Source: an uncultured Moraxella sp. (lineage in GTDB: Bacteria > Pseudomonadota > Gammaproteobacteria > Pseudomonadales > Moraxellaceae). From it: a stretch of DNA of 6,952 bases. The stretch spans positions 1-6,952 of the forward strand of contig CALTTC010000047.1 in assembly GCA_943908425.1 (NCBI GenBank), written 5' to 3'. The translations under genes and the position numbers were made by a program. This document shows, one piece after another, positions 1 to 6,092 of the stretch; within the stretch, counting starts at the first letter, position 1; every line of letters begins with the position of its first letter. The notes below the pieces were generated by a model. The model had not been told where the DNA came from. It made no database searches and was given only the letters and a program-made list of their open reading frames with translations.

Positions 1-51
1 TGACAAATGACAAATGACAAATGACAAATGACAAATGACAAATGACAAATG
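1..51. repeat. Heptanucleotide tandem array (TGACAAA)n, left edge
   Basis: Seven perfect copies of TGACAAA occupy positions 1-49, followed by the first two bases of an eighth. The array starts at base 1, so its true length and left boundary are not visible. Read on the plus strand, each unit carries TGA, and because 7 is not a multiple of 3 all plus frames are closed. On the minus strand the unit is TTTGTCA, which is open in all three frames and would encode the 7-residue cycle FVICHLS. No ATG occurs in the minus-strand unit, and TAA codons (around 56-62) lie just upstream of it on that strand, so there is no sign that it is translated from inside this window. Copy-number change by slippage is expected for such a perfect array. 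Confidence 0.97.
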
Positions 52-112
52 CAAGCTTAATTATTTCAACAAATATTGCAATGGTTTTATAGCTGTTTCA
101 CGGTGAATTAAG

Positions 113-136
113 CACCCATCAAAACACCCATCAATC
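113..136. repeat. 12-bp direct repeat, CACCCATCAA core
   Basis: CACCCATCAAAA (113-124) is followed directly by CACCCATCAATC (125-136), a 12-bp tandem duplication identical over its first ten bases. It lies just downstream of the MAPEG stop codon on the minus strand. An 11-base match, CACCCATCAAA, recurs at 4642-4652 across the end of fabF. No hairpin with a T-run was found between the MAPEG gene and the left array, so where that operon terminates is not evident. Confidence 0.7.
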
Positions 137-147
137 ATTTGGCAGAT

Positions 148-576
148 TTAAGCAACAAAACGTAAGGCAAATACAAACAACAGCCCAATACAAGCCATTG
201 ACAACGCCCAAAGCAGGGAACGCAGTGTTGCTAAATTGAGCAAATACGCCACGCCATAACCGACACGAATGATTACATAAAGCCACGCTAAGGTATTGAC
301 CAACGCTTGCGGTACAAAACAGTACATCGCCACAAGCACGCCTGCCAAAAACATCGGCAAAGTCTCAAAACTGTTGGCTTGGGCAGCGTTGGCACGAGCG
401 GGCAGTCCTGTTAAATTTGCCAAAAACTCACGGGGATTACTATTGTCTTGATTAGTAAAACCGCCCATCATCTTAGCGACAGCCGACCAAGCAAAAGGCA
501 AGATGCACGCCACCATCATCGCCCAAATGCCAACGCTTAGCGTGTTGGGAAGTAGCGTATTAGATAGTAGCGTCAT
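148..576 (-). CDS. MAPEG family membrane protein
   Basis: This encodes a 142-residue integral membrane protein of the MAPEG superfamily (membrane-associated proteins in eicosanoid and glutathione metabolism), bacterial COG3686-like branch. Visible hallmarks are NPRE (47-50), the conserved helix-1/2 loop ARANAAQANSFE (60-70), and R104 with Y107 and Y111 in RVGYGVAYL. Hydrophobic segments fall near 13-36, 72-88, 90-110 and 118-140, giving the family's four-helix topology, and the length is normal. Characterised MAPEG members are glutathione-dependent transferases or peroxidases; for this bacterial branch the substrate is unknown and I infer none. The ATG overlaps the stop of the upstream OsmC gene as ATGA (573-576). 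Only a weak GAG precedes it, so translation is probably coupled. The two genes likely form an operon with a peroxide or envelope-stress theme. Confidence 0.88.
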   Translation of the reverse strand: MTLLSNTLLPNTLSVGIWAMMVACILPFAWSAVAKMMGGFTNQDNSNPREFLANLTGLPARANAAQANSFETLPMFLAGVLVAMYCFVPQALVNTLAWLYVIIRVGYGVAYLLNLATLRSLLWALSMACIGLLFVFALRFVA

Positions 577-1055
577 TGGGCGATAATCTCAAAATCGTGG
601 GTGATATGAACGCCCCCTGCGGACAGCATTTTGCCAACCGAGCAGTATTTATCCGCCGATAACTGCACGGCTTTTGCCACTTGCTCAGGCTTGACATCAC
701 GCCCTGTTACCACAAAATGCAGATGAATATCGGTAAATACCGCAGGAATGGTGTCGGCACGCTTGGCGGATACTTGACATTTGACATCGCTGATAACTTG
801 GCGGGCTTTTTTTAAAATCCCCACAACGTCCACGCTGGCACAGCTACCAAGCCCCATCAGCACAAGCTCGGTAGGTTTTGCCCCAATTTGATTGTCGGGG
901 TCAGCAAAGATTTTGTGTCCTGTGCCACTGGTTGCCACAAAATGGATTGGCTCTTTTGTGGGGGCGGTCTTGGGTGCGTTTTGTTCTTGGTTTTGTTCTT
1001 GCCAATGAATGCTGGCAGTTAGTCTGCTTGGTGGGGTAGTGTTTGGTTGTGTCAT
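573..1055 (-). CDS. OsmC family protein, YhfA-like
   Basis: This is a 160-residue cytosolic OsmC/Ohr-superfamily protein that resembles E. coli YhfA closely along its length: GHKIFADP, then KPTELVLMGLGSCASVDVV, then FTDIHLHFVVTGRDVK, then LSADKYCSVGKML and HITHDFEI. The family's cysteine pair is present at C72 (GSCAS) and C138 (KYCSV). In characterised OsmC and Ohr these residues reduce organic hydroperoxides, but YhfA-type function is unsettled, so peroxidase activity here is inference. There is a Q/E/N-rich stretch at 19-26 (QEQNQEQN) and a proline/threonine-rich stretch to about 36, which make the N-terminus longer than YhfA. The start is supported by AAGGA (1065-1061) five bases before the ATG. 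The gene is first in a two-gene operon with the MAPEG gene. Confidence 0.9.
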   Translation of the reverse strand: MTQPNTTPPSRLTASIHWQEQNQEQNAPKTAPTKEPIHFVATSGTGHKIFADPDNQIGAKPTELVLMGLGSCASVDVVGILKKARQVISDVKCQVSAKRADTIPAVFTDIHLHFVVTGRDVKPEQVAKAVQLSADKYCSVGKMLSAGGVHITHDFEIIAQ

Positions 1056-1060
1056 TGTTG

Positions 1061-1065
1061 TCCTT
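1061..1065 (-). promoter_or_regulatory. Ribosome binding site of the OsmC gene
   Basis: On the minus strand AAGGA lies five bases upstream of the ATG at 1055, a near-ideal Shine-Dalgarno that fixes the start. Confidence 0.8.
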
Positions 1066-1095
1066 AAATCAGTTAAATAAAAATCAGTTAAATAA
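1066..1095. repeat. 15-bp tandem duplication in the OsmC leader
   Basis: AAATCAGTTAAATAA occurs twice head to tail (1066-1080 and 1081-1095) with no mismatch, and the following AAAT begins a third copy. It lies directly upstream of the OsmC ribosome binding site. If the promoter at 1204-1232 is correct, the duplication sits in the 5' untranslated leader. Confidence 0.9.
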
Positions 1096-1203
1096 AAATT
1101 TTAAATAAAATACAATCAGGTTAATAATACGCTACAATCTATACCAAATAAAACCAGCAGCTCAATACCCGTTAATACAAGCCAATTAAGACCGCCAGAT
1201 AAA

Positions 1204-1232
1204 ATTATAATGACCAAAACGTATCATATCAT
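1204..1232 (-). promoter_or_regulatory. Candidate sigma-70 promoter for OsmC-MAPEG operon
   Basis: On the minus strand ATGATA (1232-1227, 4 of 6 to TTGACA) is separated by exactly 17 bases from a perfect TATAAT (1209-1204). Transcription would start near 1197, giving a leader of about 140 bases that includes the 15-bp duplication. A weaker alternative nearer the gene cannot be excluded because the whole spacer is AT-rich. Confidence 0.45.
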
Positions 1233-1263
1233 CTCTATAGCCATCAACGCCTAACATCAAAAC

Positions 1264-1285
1264 TTAGCACCATAAATTAGCACCA
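1264..1285. repeat. 9-bp direct repeat TTAGCACCA
   Basis: TTAGCACCA occurs at 1264-1272 and 1277-1285 with a 13-bp period, just downstream of the stop codon of the exported-protein gene on the minus strand. It forms no hairpin. No clear terminator for that gene is visible in 1056-1295. Confidence 0.6.
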
Positions 1286-1295
1286 AAAATCATTC

Positions 1296-2333
1296 CTAAG
1301 GCGAACGCAATGGATAGTTTTTGGGCGTTACATAGCGTCCTTGGCTAGGCTCATAAATAGCCGTATACACCGCCTTATTATAACGTTTTCTTCCTTTATT
1401 ACCATCTACAATCAATTGCAAAGGATAAAATCCATTGACCGTACGACGCTGATCAATCACCAACGCCGCCTCCAAATCAACATAACCCTCAGCACCACGC
1501 TCATACCCAGCATTTTCAGTGTTATAACCCGACTCAATCTCACCGCTAACAATTTGACTGCCCTGTGGCATAGCAATATCAAAATATGTTACACAAATAC
1601 CTTGCTGACAAAACTCATTCTCAGCCAAAAACCCCCAAACATTTGGGGCAAATTGGCGTAATTGCCAGTCATCCACACCTTTGCCCCGAGAACTAAGCTC
1701 ATCGTGTGCCTGTGCGATTTTGATATAATGACCGCCACTGTTTTTGTATATAAAAAACCCATTGATACCAGTACAGCCGGTACAATCGTTTTTATAAACA
1801 TCGCCACCATTAAACCCTACTTGATCTCCCTTTGTTGCCACATAAATATAGCGGCTGCCATTGATGATTTTACTGTCAACCAAATCAACTGCCATACAAA
1901 AATGGCCTTCTCTATATTTACTCTCATTTAAATACTCTTTGCTGTACAAATAGCAGTCAGCTTGAGTGTCGTAGTCATAATGATCGCTCAAAACACTGTC
2001 TCTAAGGTTTAGCATTGCTGCATTTAATGCCGCTTGCTCAGCAACCGCCAAAGCCTCCTCGTCAGCATAATAAGCTTGTACGGCAACGTCATTATCATCG
2101 CCTTGCACGACTGTTTGAGCGTAATCAAAGTTAATACCGCTGTTGTCCGTTGTTGCTCTAATGGTAAAGCTACTGTTACGCTCTGTATCATTATATCGAT
2201 TGGTATTAACACCCGTTGCCCTAATCGTAACGCCATTGTTGTCGTTTGTATCATAATCATTGGCAAACGCCAATGGCATTGATCCCATCACCATCATCAT
2301 CGCAACAAACTTATTAACCGCAAATTTTTTCAT
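1296..2333 (-). CDS. Exported protein of unknown function, six cysteines
   Basis: I do not recognise this 345-residue protein. It begins with a signal peptide (KK, a Met/Val-rich core, then AFA|ND), cleaved after about residue 24, so it is probably periplasmic, outer-surface or secreted. The mature N-terminus has a degenerate repeat: TIRAT at 36-40 and again at 57-61, with a weaker third version (DNDVAVQAY, 80-88). Six cysteines follow at 127, 146, 184, 187 (CTGC), 242 and 247, spacing compatible with disulfides. The C-terminal third is rich in aromatics and beta-prone residues and ends YVTPKNYPL. The start is set at the second of two consecutive ATGs: AGGA (2343-2340) lies six bases from 2333 but only three from 2336. 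A good promoter lies just upstream. It appears monocistronic and intact. Confidence 0.8.
   Translation of the reverse strand: MKKFAVNKFVAMMMVMGSMPLAFANDYDTNDNNGVTIRATGVNTNRYNDTERNSSFTIRATTDNSGINFDYAQTVVQGDDNDVAVQAYYADEEALAVAEQAALNAAMLNLRDSVLSDHYDYDTQADCYLYSKEYLNESKYREGHFCMAVDLVDSKIINGSRYIYVATKGDQVGFNGGDVYKNDCTGCTGINGFFIYKNSGGHYIKIAQAHDELSSRGKGVDDWQLRQFAPNVWGFLAENEFCQQGICVTYFDIAMPQGSQIVSGEIESGYNTENAGYERGAEGYVDLEAALVIDQRRTVNGFYPLQLIVDGNKGRKRYNKAVYTAIYEPSQGRYVTPKNYPLRSP
2152..2240 (-). repeat. 63-bp-period internal duplication in exported-protein gene
   Basis: The 26-base stretches at 2152-2177 and 2215-2240 match at 21 positions and lie exactly 63 bases (21 codons) apart. They encode the two TIRAT repeats, so the protein repeat reflects a DNA-level duplication that stayed in frame. 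Confidence 0.7.
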
Positions 2334-2365
2334 CATACGTCCTGTCTTGATTTTTATAAGACTTA

Positions 2366-2393
2366 ATTTTATCCTAAATTGAGATTTTGTTAA
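2366..2393 (-). promoter_or_regulatory. Candidate sigma-70 promoter of exported-protein gene
   Basis: On the minus strand TTAACA (2393-2388, 5 of 6 to TTGACA) and TAAAAT (2371-2366, 5 of 6 to TATAAT) are separated by 16 bases. Transcription would begin near 2359, giving a short leader of about 25 bases with AGGA at 2343-2340. Confidence 0.5.
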
Positions 2394-2405
2394 ACCCCCA
2401 TTGTG

Positions 2406-2460
2406 TTTTTTATCAATGGTTTATTTGCCAATGGTTTTTTATCAATGATTTATTTGCCAA
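2406..2460. repeat. 29-bp-period direct duplication
   Basis: Positions 2406-2431 (T6, then ATCAATGGTTTATTTGCCAA) recur at 2435-2460 with a single change (G2419 to A2448), 25 of 26 identical, separated by TGG. This is a recent tandem duplication in the divergent spacer. Confidence 0.9.
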
Positions 2461-2498
2461 ATAATGGTTATTAGTTAAGCTTTTTAACCAAGTATCAA

Positions 2499-2522
2499 GT
2501 ATTTAACAAAGTATTTAACAAA
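2499..2522. repeat. 12-bp tandem duplication GTATTTAACAAA
   Basis: GTATTTAACAAA occurs at 2499-2510 and again at 2511-2522, perfect and head to tail. A diverged partial copy (AGTATCAA) precedes it at 2491-2498. Confidence 0.88.
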
Positions 2523-2673
2523 ATTTTAACCAACGATTTATTAAACCATTTGCCAAATTATCGTCATAGCCATTAACCGCCATTGTTCTGAAAACGACAG
2601 ATTTTGCAACATTTTTCTACTATCTTTTTTGGCAAAAATTTGCTTTAATAGTAAGCATTTAAATATACTTTTT

Positions 2674-2678
2674 AAGGA
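2674..2678 (+). promoter_or_regulatory. Ribosome binding site fixing the rppH GTG start
   Basis: AAGGA lies six bases before the GTG at 2685. Translation from that GTG gives the conserved N-terminus IDADGYRANVGIIL, so the non-ATG start is well supported. Confidence 0.82.
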
Positions 2679-2684
2679 TTAGTC

Positions 2685-3167
2685 GTGATTGATGCAGATG
2701 GCTATCGTGCCAATGTCGGCATCATCTTGGCAAATACACAAGGGCAAGTATTGTGGGCAAAACGTGTTGGGCAAAGCTCGTGGCAATTTCCCCAAGGGGG
2801 GATTGATTATGGCGAAACGCCCCTTGATGCGATGTATCGTGAGCTTTATGAAGAAGTGGGATTGTCGCCCCATCACGTTGATGTGCTTGGCGTTACCAAA
2901 AAATGGCTACGCTATCGTCTGCCCCAATCGGCACAAAACCGCTCAAGTGACCCTTTGCGACCTGTGTGTATCGGACAAAAACAAAAATGGTTTTTGTTAC
3001 GCCTAGATGAAGCCAATACCAAACACATTCGTTTTGATGTTGCCAAACCTGAATTTGACCATTGGCAATGGGTCAGCTACTGGTACCCTGTTTGTCAAGT
3101 CGTCCCCTTTAAACGCACCGTTTATCAAAAAGCCCTAATGGAGCTGATTGACGTTCTGCCTACCTAA
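2685..3167 (+). CDS. rppH: RNA pyrophosphohydrolase RppH (Nudix)
   Basis: This 160-residue cytosolic Nudix hydrolase removes pyrophosphate from the 5' triphosphate end of transcripts, which starts RNase E-dependent mRNA decay. The N-terminus IDADGYRANVGIIL and the segment SSWQFPQGGIDYGETP are typical of the RppH/NudH branch rather than other Nudix enzymes. The Nudix box is complete at residues 38-60: G38, E44, R52-E53-L54, E56-E57, V58-G59-L60. The metal-binding glutamates E53, E56 and E57 are all present. KKWLRYRLP and KQKWFLLRL, further RppH signatures, follow. The start is GTG with AAGGA six bases upstream. The length is usual for short RppH proteins. A terminator follows 21 bases after the stop, so it may be transcribed alone, with the downstream MATE gene reached by readthrough. 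Confidence 0.96.
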   Translation: MIDADGYRANVGIILANTQGQVLWAKRVGQSSWQFPQGGIDYGETPLDAMYRELYEEVGLSPHHVDVLGVTKKWLRYRLPQSAQNRSSDPLRPVCIGQKQKWFLLRLDEANTKHIRFDVAKPEFDHWQWVSYWYPVCQVVPFKRTVYQKALMELIDVLPT

Positions 3168-3188
3168 TTTTTTCTCTTAAATAATTAG

Positions 3189-3210
3189 CACCCCTTTTTG
3201 GGGTGTTTTT
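3189..3210 (+). terminator. Rho-independent terminator between rppH and MATE gene
   Basis: CACCCC (3189-3194), loop TTTTT, and GGGGTG (3200-3205) form a perfect 6-bp stem followed by TTTTT (3206-3210). A second AT-only inverted repeat, CTAATT (3164-3169) with AATTAG (3183-3188), abuts it on the left. The T-run ends only eight bases before the MATE start codon, so this element must be bypassed, or must act as an attenuator, if the pump is transcribed from upstream. Confidence 0.82.
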
Positions 3211-3218
3211 GAGATGTT

Positions 3219-4613
3219 ATGCTAAATATTACCGATTATCGCTTTGCCACTTATCAAAAACACGTTAAAGCATTGTGGACGCTAAGCCTGCCTATGCTAC
3301 TTGCCCAAATCGCCGCCACAGGCACAGGCTTTGTAGATACGGTGATGGCAGGCGGAGCAGGCACCAGCGATTTGGCGGCGGTCGCCCTTGGCAACAGCTT
3401 TACCATTACCATCTACATCACTTTAATGGGCGTAATGACCGCTTTAAACCCCATTTTATCGCAAAAATTTGGGGCAAAAGCAGGGCTTGAGATTGGTGAG
3501 ATTGGACGACAAGGACTGTGGCTTGGGCTGATGCTTGGGCTACTTAGTATGGCGATTTTGTGGTCAATGATTGGCGTGTTTAAAGCTACAATCAGCTTAG
3601 ATGCCAAAACGCTTGCCATTGCTGGCGATTATATTTGGTATGTGGGGCTTGGTATGCCAGCTGCATTGATATTTAGAGCCTTGAGTGCTTATGCCTTAAG
3701 TCTTGCTCGCCCTAACGCCATTAGCGTGGTCAGCTGGCTTGGCTTTTTTTTAAACATTCCTTTAAATTACGCTTTTGTTTATGGCAAATGGGGTATGCCA
3801 GCCCTTGGTGGGGCAGGGTGTGGGGTGGCGACCGCCATTGTGTTTTGGGTAAGCACGGTGCTACTTGGCGCTTATATTGCCAGCAGTCGTTATTTTGCTC
3901 CTTTTGGCTTGATGAATAAATTTAGCCCGCCCAATAAAGCCATGCTCTGGCAATTTTTACGCCTTGGCACGCCGATTGGCTTGTCTTTTTTTATTGAAGT
4001 GAGTTTATTTACTTGCATTATGTTTTTGGTAGCAAATTTAGACGGCGATACCAAGCACTTGGTGGCCGCCCAACAAATTGCCATTAGCATTGCCACGATT
4101 ATTTATATGCTACCGCAAAGCATTGGGGCGGCGACTACCACACAAGTGGGCTTTTATTTAGGCAAAGCCAATCCCAAAAAAGCCCGCTACAGTGCAGGGG
4201 TGGCAATCAGTTTAGCAATGCTACTGTCGCTACTGACCGCCCTACTGCTCATTGGCTCTCGCTCGTGGCTGGCGTCTTTGTATACCGATGATACGGCGGT
4301 GATTGAGATTGTGGCATCGCTTATGGTCTTTGCTGCCGCCTTTCAGCTCATTGATGCGATACAAACAGTGGCAAGCTATGCCCTGCGTGGCTATAAAATC
4401 ACCAAATTCCCCATGCTGATTCATATGGTGGCATTTTGGGGCTTTGGGCTGCTGCCGGGATATTATTTGGCGGTGTATCAAGGCTTGGGTATTTACGGGT
4501 TTTGGTGCGGGCTTATTTTGGCACTGGCGGTAGCGGCGGTGTGTTTATTGTGGTATTTGGTGGTTTTTAGTCAAAAAAATATTGATAAAAGCCGTCAAGT
4601 GCGTGGATATTAG
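3219..4613 (+). CDS. norM: MATE family multidrug efflux pump, NorM-type
   Basis: This 464-residue inner-membrane protein has about 12 hydrophobic segments and is a cation-coupled antiporter that exports drugs and other organic cations. It resembles Vibrio cholerae NorM throughout: GFVDTVMAGG near the start, LNIPLNYAFVYGKWGMPALGGAGCGVATAIVFW in the middle, and PQSIGAATTTQVG and ALRGYK later. The acidic residues linked to cation coupling in NorM are conserved as D40 (in FVDTVMAG), E260 (in FFIEVSLF) and D379 (in LIDAIQTV). The ATG at 3219 is the first usable start, because TGA (3210-3212) is in frame just before it; GAG (3211-3213) is a weak ribosome binding site. A terminator ends directly upstream, and no promoter was found between it and the start. 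The gene converges with fabF. Substrates cannot be read from sequence, and the symbol denotes the subfamily. Confidence 0.93.
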   Translation: MLNITDYRFATYQKHVKALWTLSLPMLLAQIAATGTGFVDTVMAGGAGTSDLAAVALGNSFTITIYITLMGVMTALNPILSQKFGAKAGLEIGEIGRQGLWLGLMLGLLSMAILWSMIGVFKATISLDAKTLAIAGDYIWYVGLGMPAALIFRALSAYALSLARPNAISVVSWLGFFLNIPLNYAFVYGKWGMPALGGAGCGVATAIVFWVSTVLLGAYIASSRYFAPFGLMNKFSPPNKAMLWQFLRLGTPIGLSFFIEVSLFTCIMFLVANLDGDTKHLVAAQQIAISIATIIYMLPQSIGAATTTQVGFYLGKANPKKARYSAGVAISLAMLLSLLTALLLIGSRSWLASLYTDDTAVIEIVASLMVFAAAFQLIDAIQTVASYALRGYKITKFPMLIHMVAFWGFGLLPGYYLAVYQGLGIYGFWCGLILALAVAAVCLLWYLVVFSQKNIDKSRQVRGY

Positions 4614-4614
4614 C

Positions 4615-4649
4615 CAAAAAATCACCGATGGGCATTTATATCACCCATC
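4615..4649 (-). terminator. Possible fabF terminator in convergent gap
   Basis: Read on the minus strand, GATGGG (4649-4644) and CCCATC (4632-4627) form a 6-bp stem with an 11-base loop that contains the fabF stop codon (4643-4641). A six-base spacer then precedes TTTTTT (4620-4615). The gap between stem and T-run makes it weaker than a canonical terminator. No T-run follows in the plus direction, so the MATE transcript has no clear terminator of its own here. Confidence 0.4.
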
Positions 4650-5960
4650 AAACCGCCCAAAAAGTAGGGAACCATTGGTACCACCAAAGCCAAAGCCGTT
4701 ACTTAAGACATAATCCAAGCGCTCAACCGCCTTTGGGGCATGGGCAATGTGATTTAAGGCACAGTCAGGGTCAATATTATGCAGGTTGATGGTTGGCGGC
4801 AAACAGCAATTGGCAAGTGCCAACACACTAATAATCGCTTCTACCGCCCCTGCCGCCCCAAGCAAATGCCCTGTCATTGATTTTGTGGAACTCACCGGCA
4901 CTTGCCCAAATAGCGACAAAATCGCACGGCTTTCGGCAACATCGCCTGCAGGCGTGCTTGTACCGTGAGCGTTGATATAACCGATTTGGGCGGGCATCAC
5001 CCCAGCATCATTTAGGGCATTTTGCATTGCCCTTTTTGCGCCTACCCCATCGCTTGGCGGTGCGGTGATATGCCCAGCATCATCACTCATACCAAAGCCT
5101 GCAAGCTCCGCCAAAATCACCGCCCCCCGTGCCTTGGCAAATGCTAAGCTCTCAAGCACCAAGCACCCCGCGCCATCACCCAACACAAAGCCATCACGGT
5201 CTTTGTCAAAAGGACGGCTAGCACAAGACGGCTTATCATTATAAGTAGACAAAGCGTGCATTGCCCCAAACCCTGCCATACCAAGGGGCGTGGAGGCATA
5301 TTCACCACCACCAACCAGCACGGCATCGCAGTCGCCATAAGCAATCAGCCTTGCCCCAAGCCCAATGGCGTGCGTTGATGTGGTGCAAGCCGTGGACGTA
5401 GCAAGATTTGCCCCTTGGAGGTTGTGCTTAATTGCCAAAAGCCCTGCTGGCATATTGATAATCGCTCCTGGAATCACAAACGGCGATACCTTTTTTGCAC
5501 CAGATGCCTGCAAAGTTGCCCAAGCACTTTCAATGGTACTAACACCCCCAATTCCTGACCCCATCACTACCCCAAAGCGGTCGCTTGCTAGGTTAATTGG
5601 TAAGCTGTCGCCTTTTATGCCATCAATCAGCCCTGCTTGATATAAAGCTTCGGCTGCCGCTGCCATTACATAATGCATAAAGGGATCAAAACGGCGAATA
5701 TCTTTAGAATTCATATAATCGTTTGGGTTAAAACCTTTAATTTGCCCAGCAATTTGCGAACGAAATGTCGTTACATCAAAATCTTTGGCGTGGAGCAAAC
5801 CATCAAAATTTAACCGCTCAACACCACTTTTGCCTGCCATCAAACTCTGCCACAATGCTTCTAAATCATTGCCGATTGGGGTAATCGCCCCCATACCTGT
5901 AATCACAATCCGCTCGTGGTCGGCACGCTCGTTGTGGGGACGTTTCACTGTTCTTGTCAT
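4641..5960 (-). CDS. fabF: 3-oxoacyl-ACP synthase II (KAS II)
   Basis: FabF condenses malonyl-ACP with acyl-ACP during cytosolic fatty-acid elongation and, in gammaproteobacteria, helps set unsaturated chain length with temperature. With the start chosen here the protein has 439 residues. The thiolase-fold signature is complete: active-site C192 in STACTTSTHA, H332 in NAHGTSTPAGD, K360 and H365 in KSMTGHLLGAAGAVEA, and GFGFGGTNGS near the C-terminus. Similarity to E. coli FabF is strong throughout, including RDGFVLGDGAG and STPLGMAGFGA. The reading frame is open up to a TTG at 6026, but AGGAG (5970-5966) five bases before the ATG at 5960 marks the likely start. Even so, about 15 residues (MTRTVKRPHNERADH) precede the usual ERIVITG beginning. 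It stands alone here, without acpP or fabG beside it. Confidence 0.95.
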   Translation of the reverse strand: MTRTVKRPHNERADHERIVITGMGAITPIGNDLEALWQSLMAGKSGVERLNFDGLLHAKDFDVTTFRSQIAGQIKGFNPNDYMNSKDIRRFDPFMHYVMAAAAEALYQAGLIDGIKGDSLPINLASDRFGVVMGSGIGGVSTIESAWATLQASGAKKVSPFVIPGAIINMPAGLLAIKHNLQGANLATSTACTTSTHAIGLGARLIAYGDCDAVLVGGGEYASTPLGMAGFGAMHALSTYNDKPSCASRPFDKDRDGFVLGDGAGCLVLESLAFAKARGAVILAELAGFGMSDDAGHITAPPSDGVGAKRAMQNALNDAGVMPAQIGYINAHGTSTPAGDVAESRAILSLFGQVPVSSTKSMTGHLLGAAGAVEAIISVLALANCCLPPTINLHNIDPDCALNHIAHAPKAVERLDYVLSNGFGFGGTNGSLLFGRFDG

Positions 5961-5965
5961 TACCA

Positions 5966-5970
5966 CTCCT
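5966..5970 (-). promoter_or_regulatory. Ribosome binding site deciding the fabF start
   Basis: AGGAG on the minus strand is five bases upstream of the ATG at 5960. The other in-frame starts (TTG 6026, ATG 6011, 5990 and 5975) have no comparable site. Confidence 0.82.
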
Positions 5971-6092
5971 GTCATTCTCTCATCGCTCATAGGTTTTGTT
6001 ATTAACGCCATATCATCACAAGCCAAACGTGGGATTTAAAACACTAAAAACCACCTGATAAACCAACGGCATCAAACCAATAAATCAACCAA

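Larger units (their letters stand above)
2337..2684. other. Divergent intergenic region with short tandem duplications
   Basis: This spacer lies between the exported-protein gene (leftward) and rppH (rightward), and no convincing gene was found in it. It holds the leftward promoter (2366-2393), two tandem duplications (2406-2460 and 2499-2522), and several copies of the word TTTGCCAA or TTTGGCAA (2425-2431, 2454-2460, about 2549-2556, 2628-2635). For rppH, possible elements are TTGGCA (2629-2634) and TATACT (2664-2669), but their spacing does not make one promoter. TATACT is also so close to the ribosome binding site that a transcript from it would clip the site. The rppH promoter is therefore unresolved. 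Confidence 0.6.

Noticed and set aside
97..107. Short palindrome TTCAC-G-GTGAA downstream of the MAPEG gene as a terminator or operator
   Set aside because: With a one-base centre it cannot form a normal hairpin and has no T-run. A single 11-bp palindrome is weak evidence for an operator.
1341..1931. Plus-strand open frames (1341-1661, 1662-1931) and 2034-2282 opposite the exported-protein gene
   Set aside because: They are antisense to a gene with a signal peptide, ribosome binding site and promoter. Their translations have no domain-like features and they lack ribosome binding sites.
2425..2635. Frequent TTTGCCAA / TTTGGCAA words as a possible DNA uptake sequence
   Set aside because: Similar words are common inside the genes here because of the GCC-AAA, GGC-AAA and TTG-GCA codon choices. 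Without genome-wide counts there is no evidence of a dedicated uptake motif.
5785..6039. Plus-strand open frame across the fabF start
   Set aside because: It is antisense to strongly conserved fabF sequence, so it is a shadow of codon composition.
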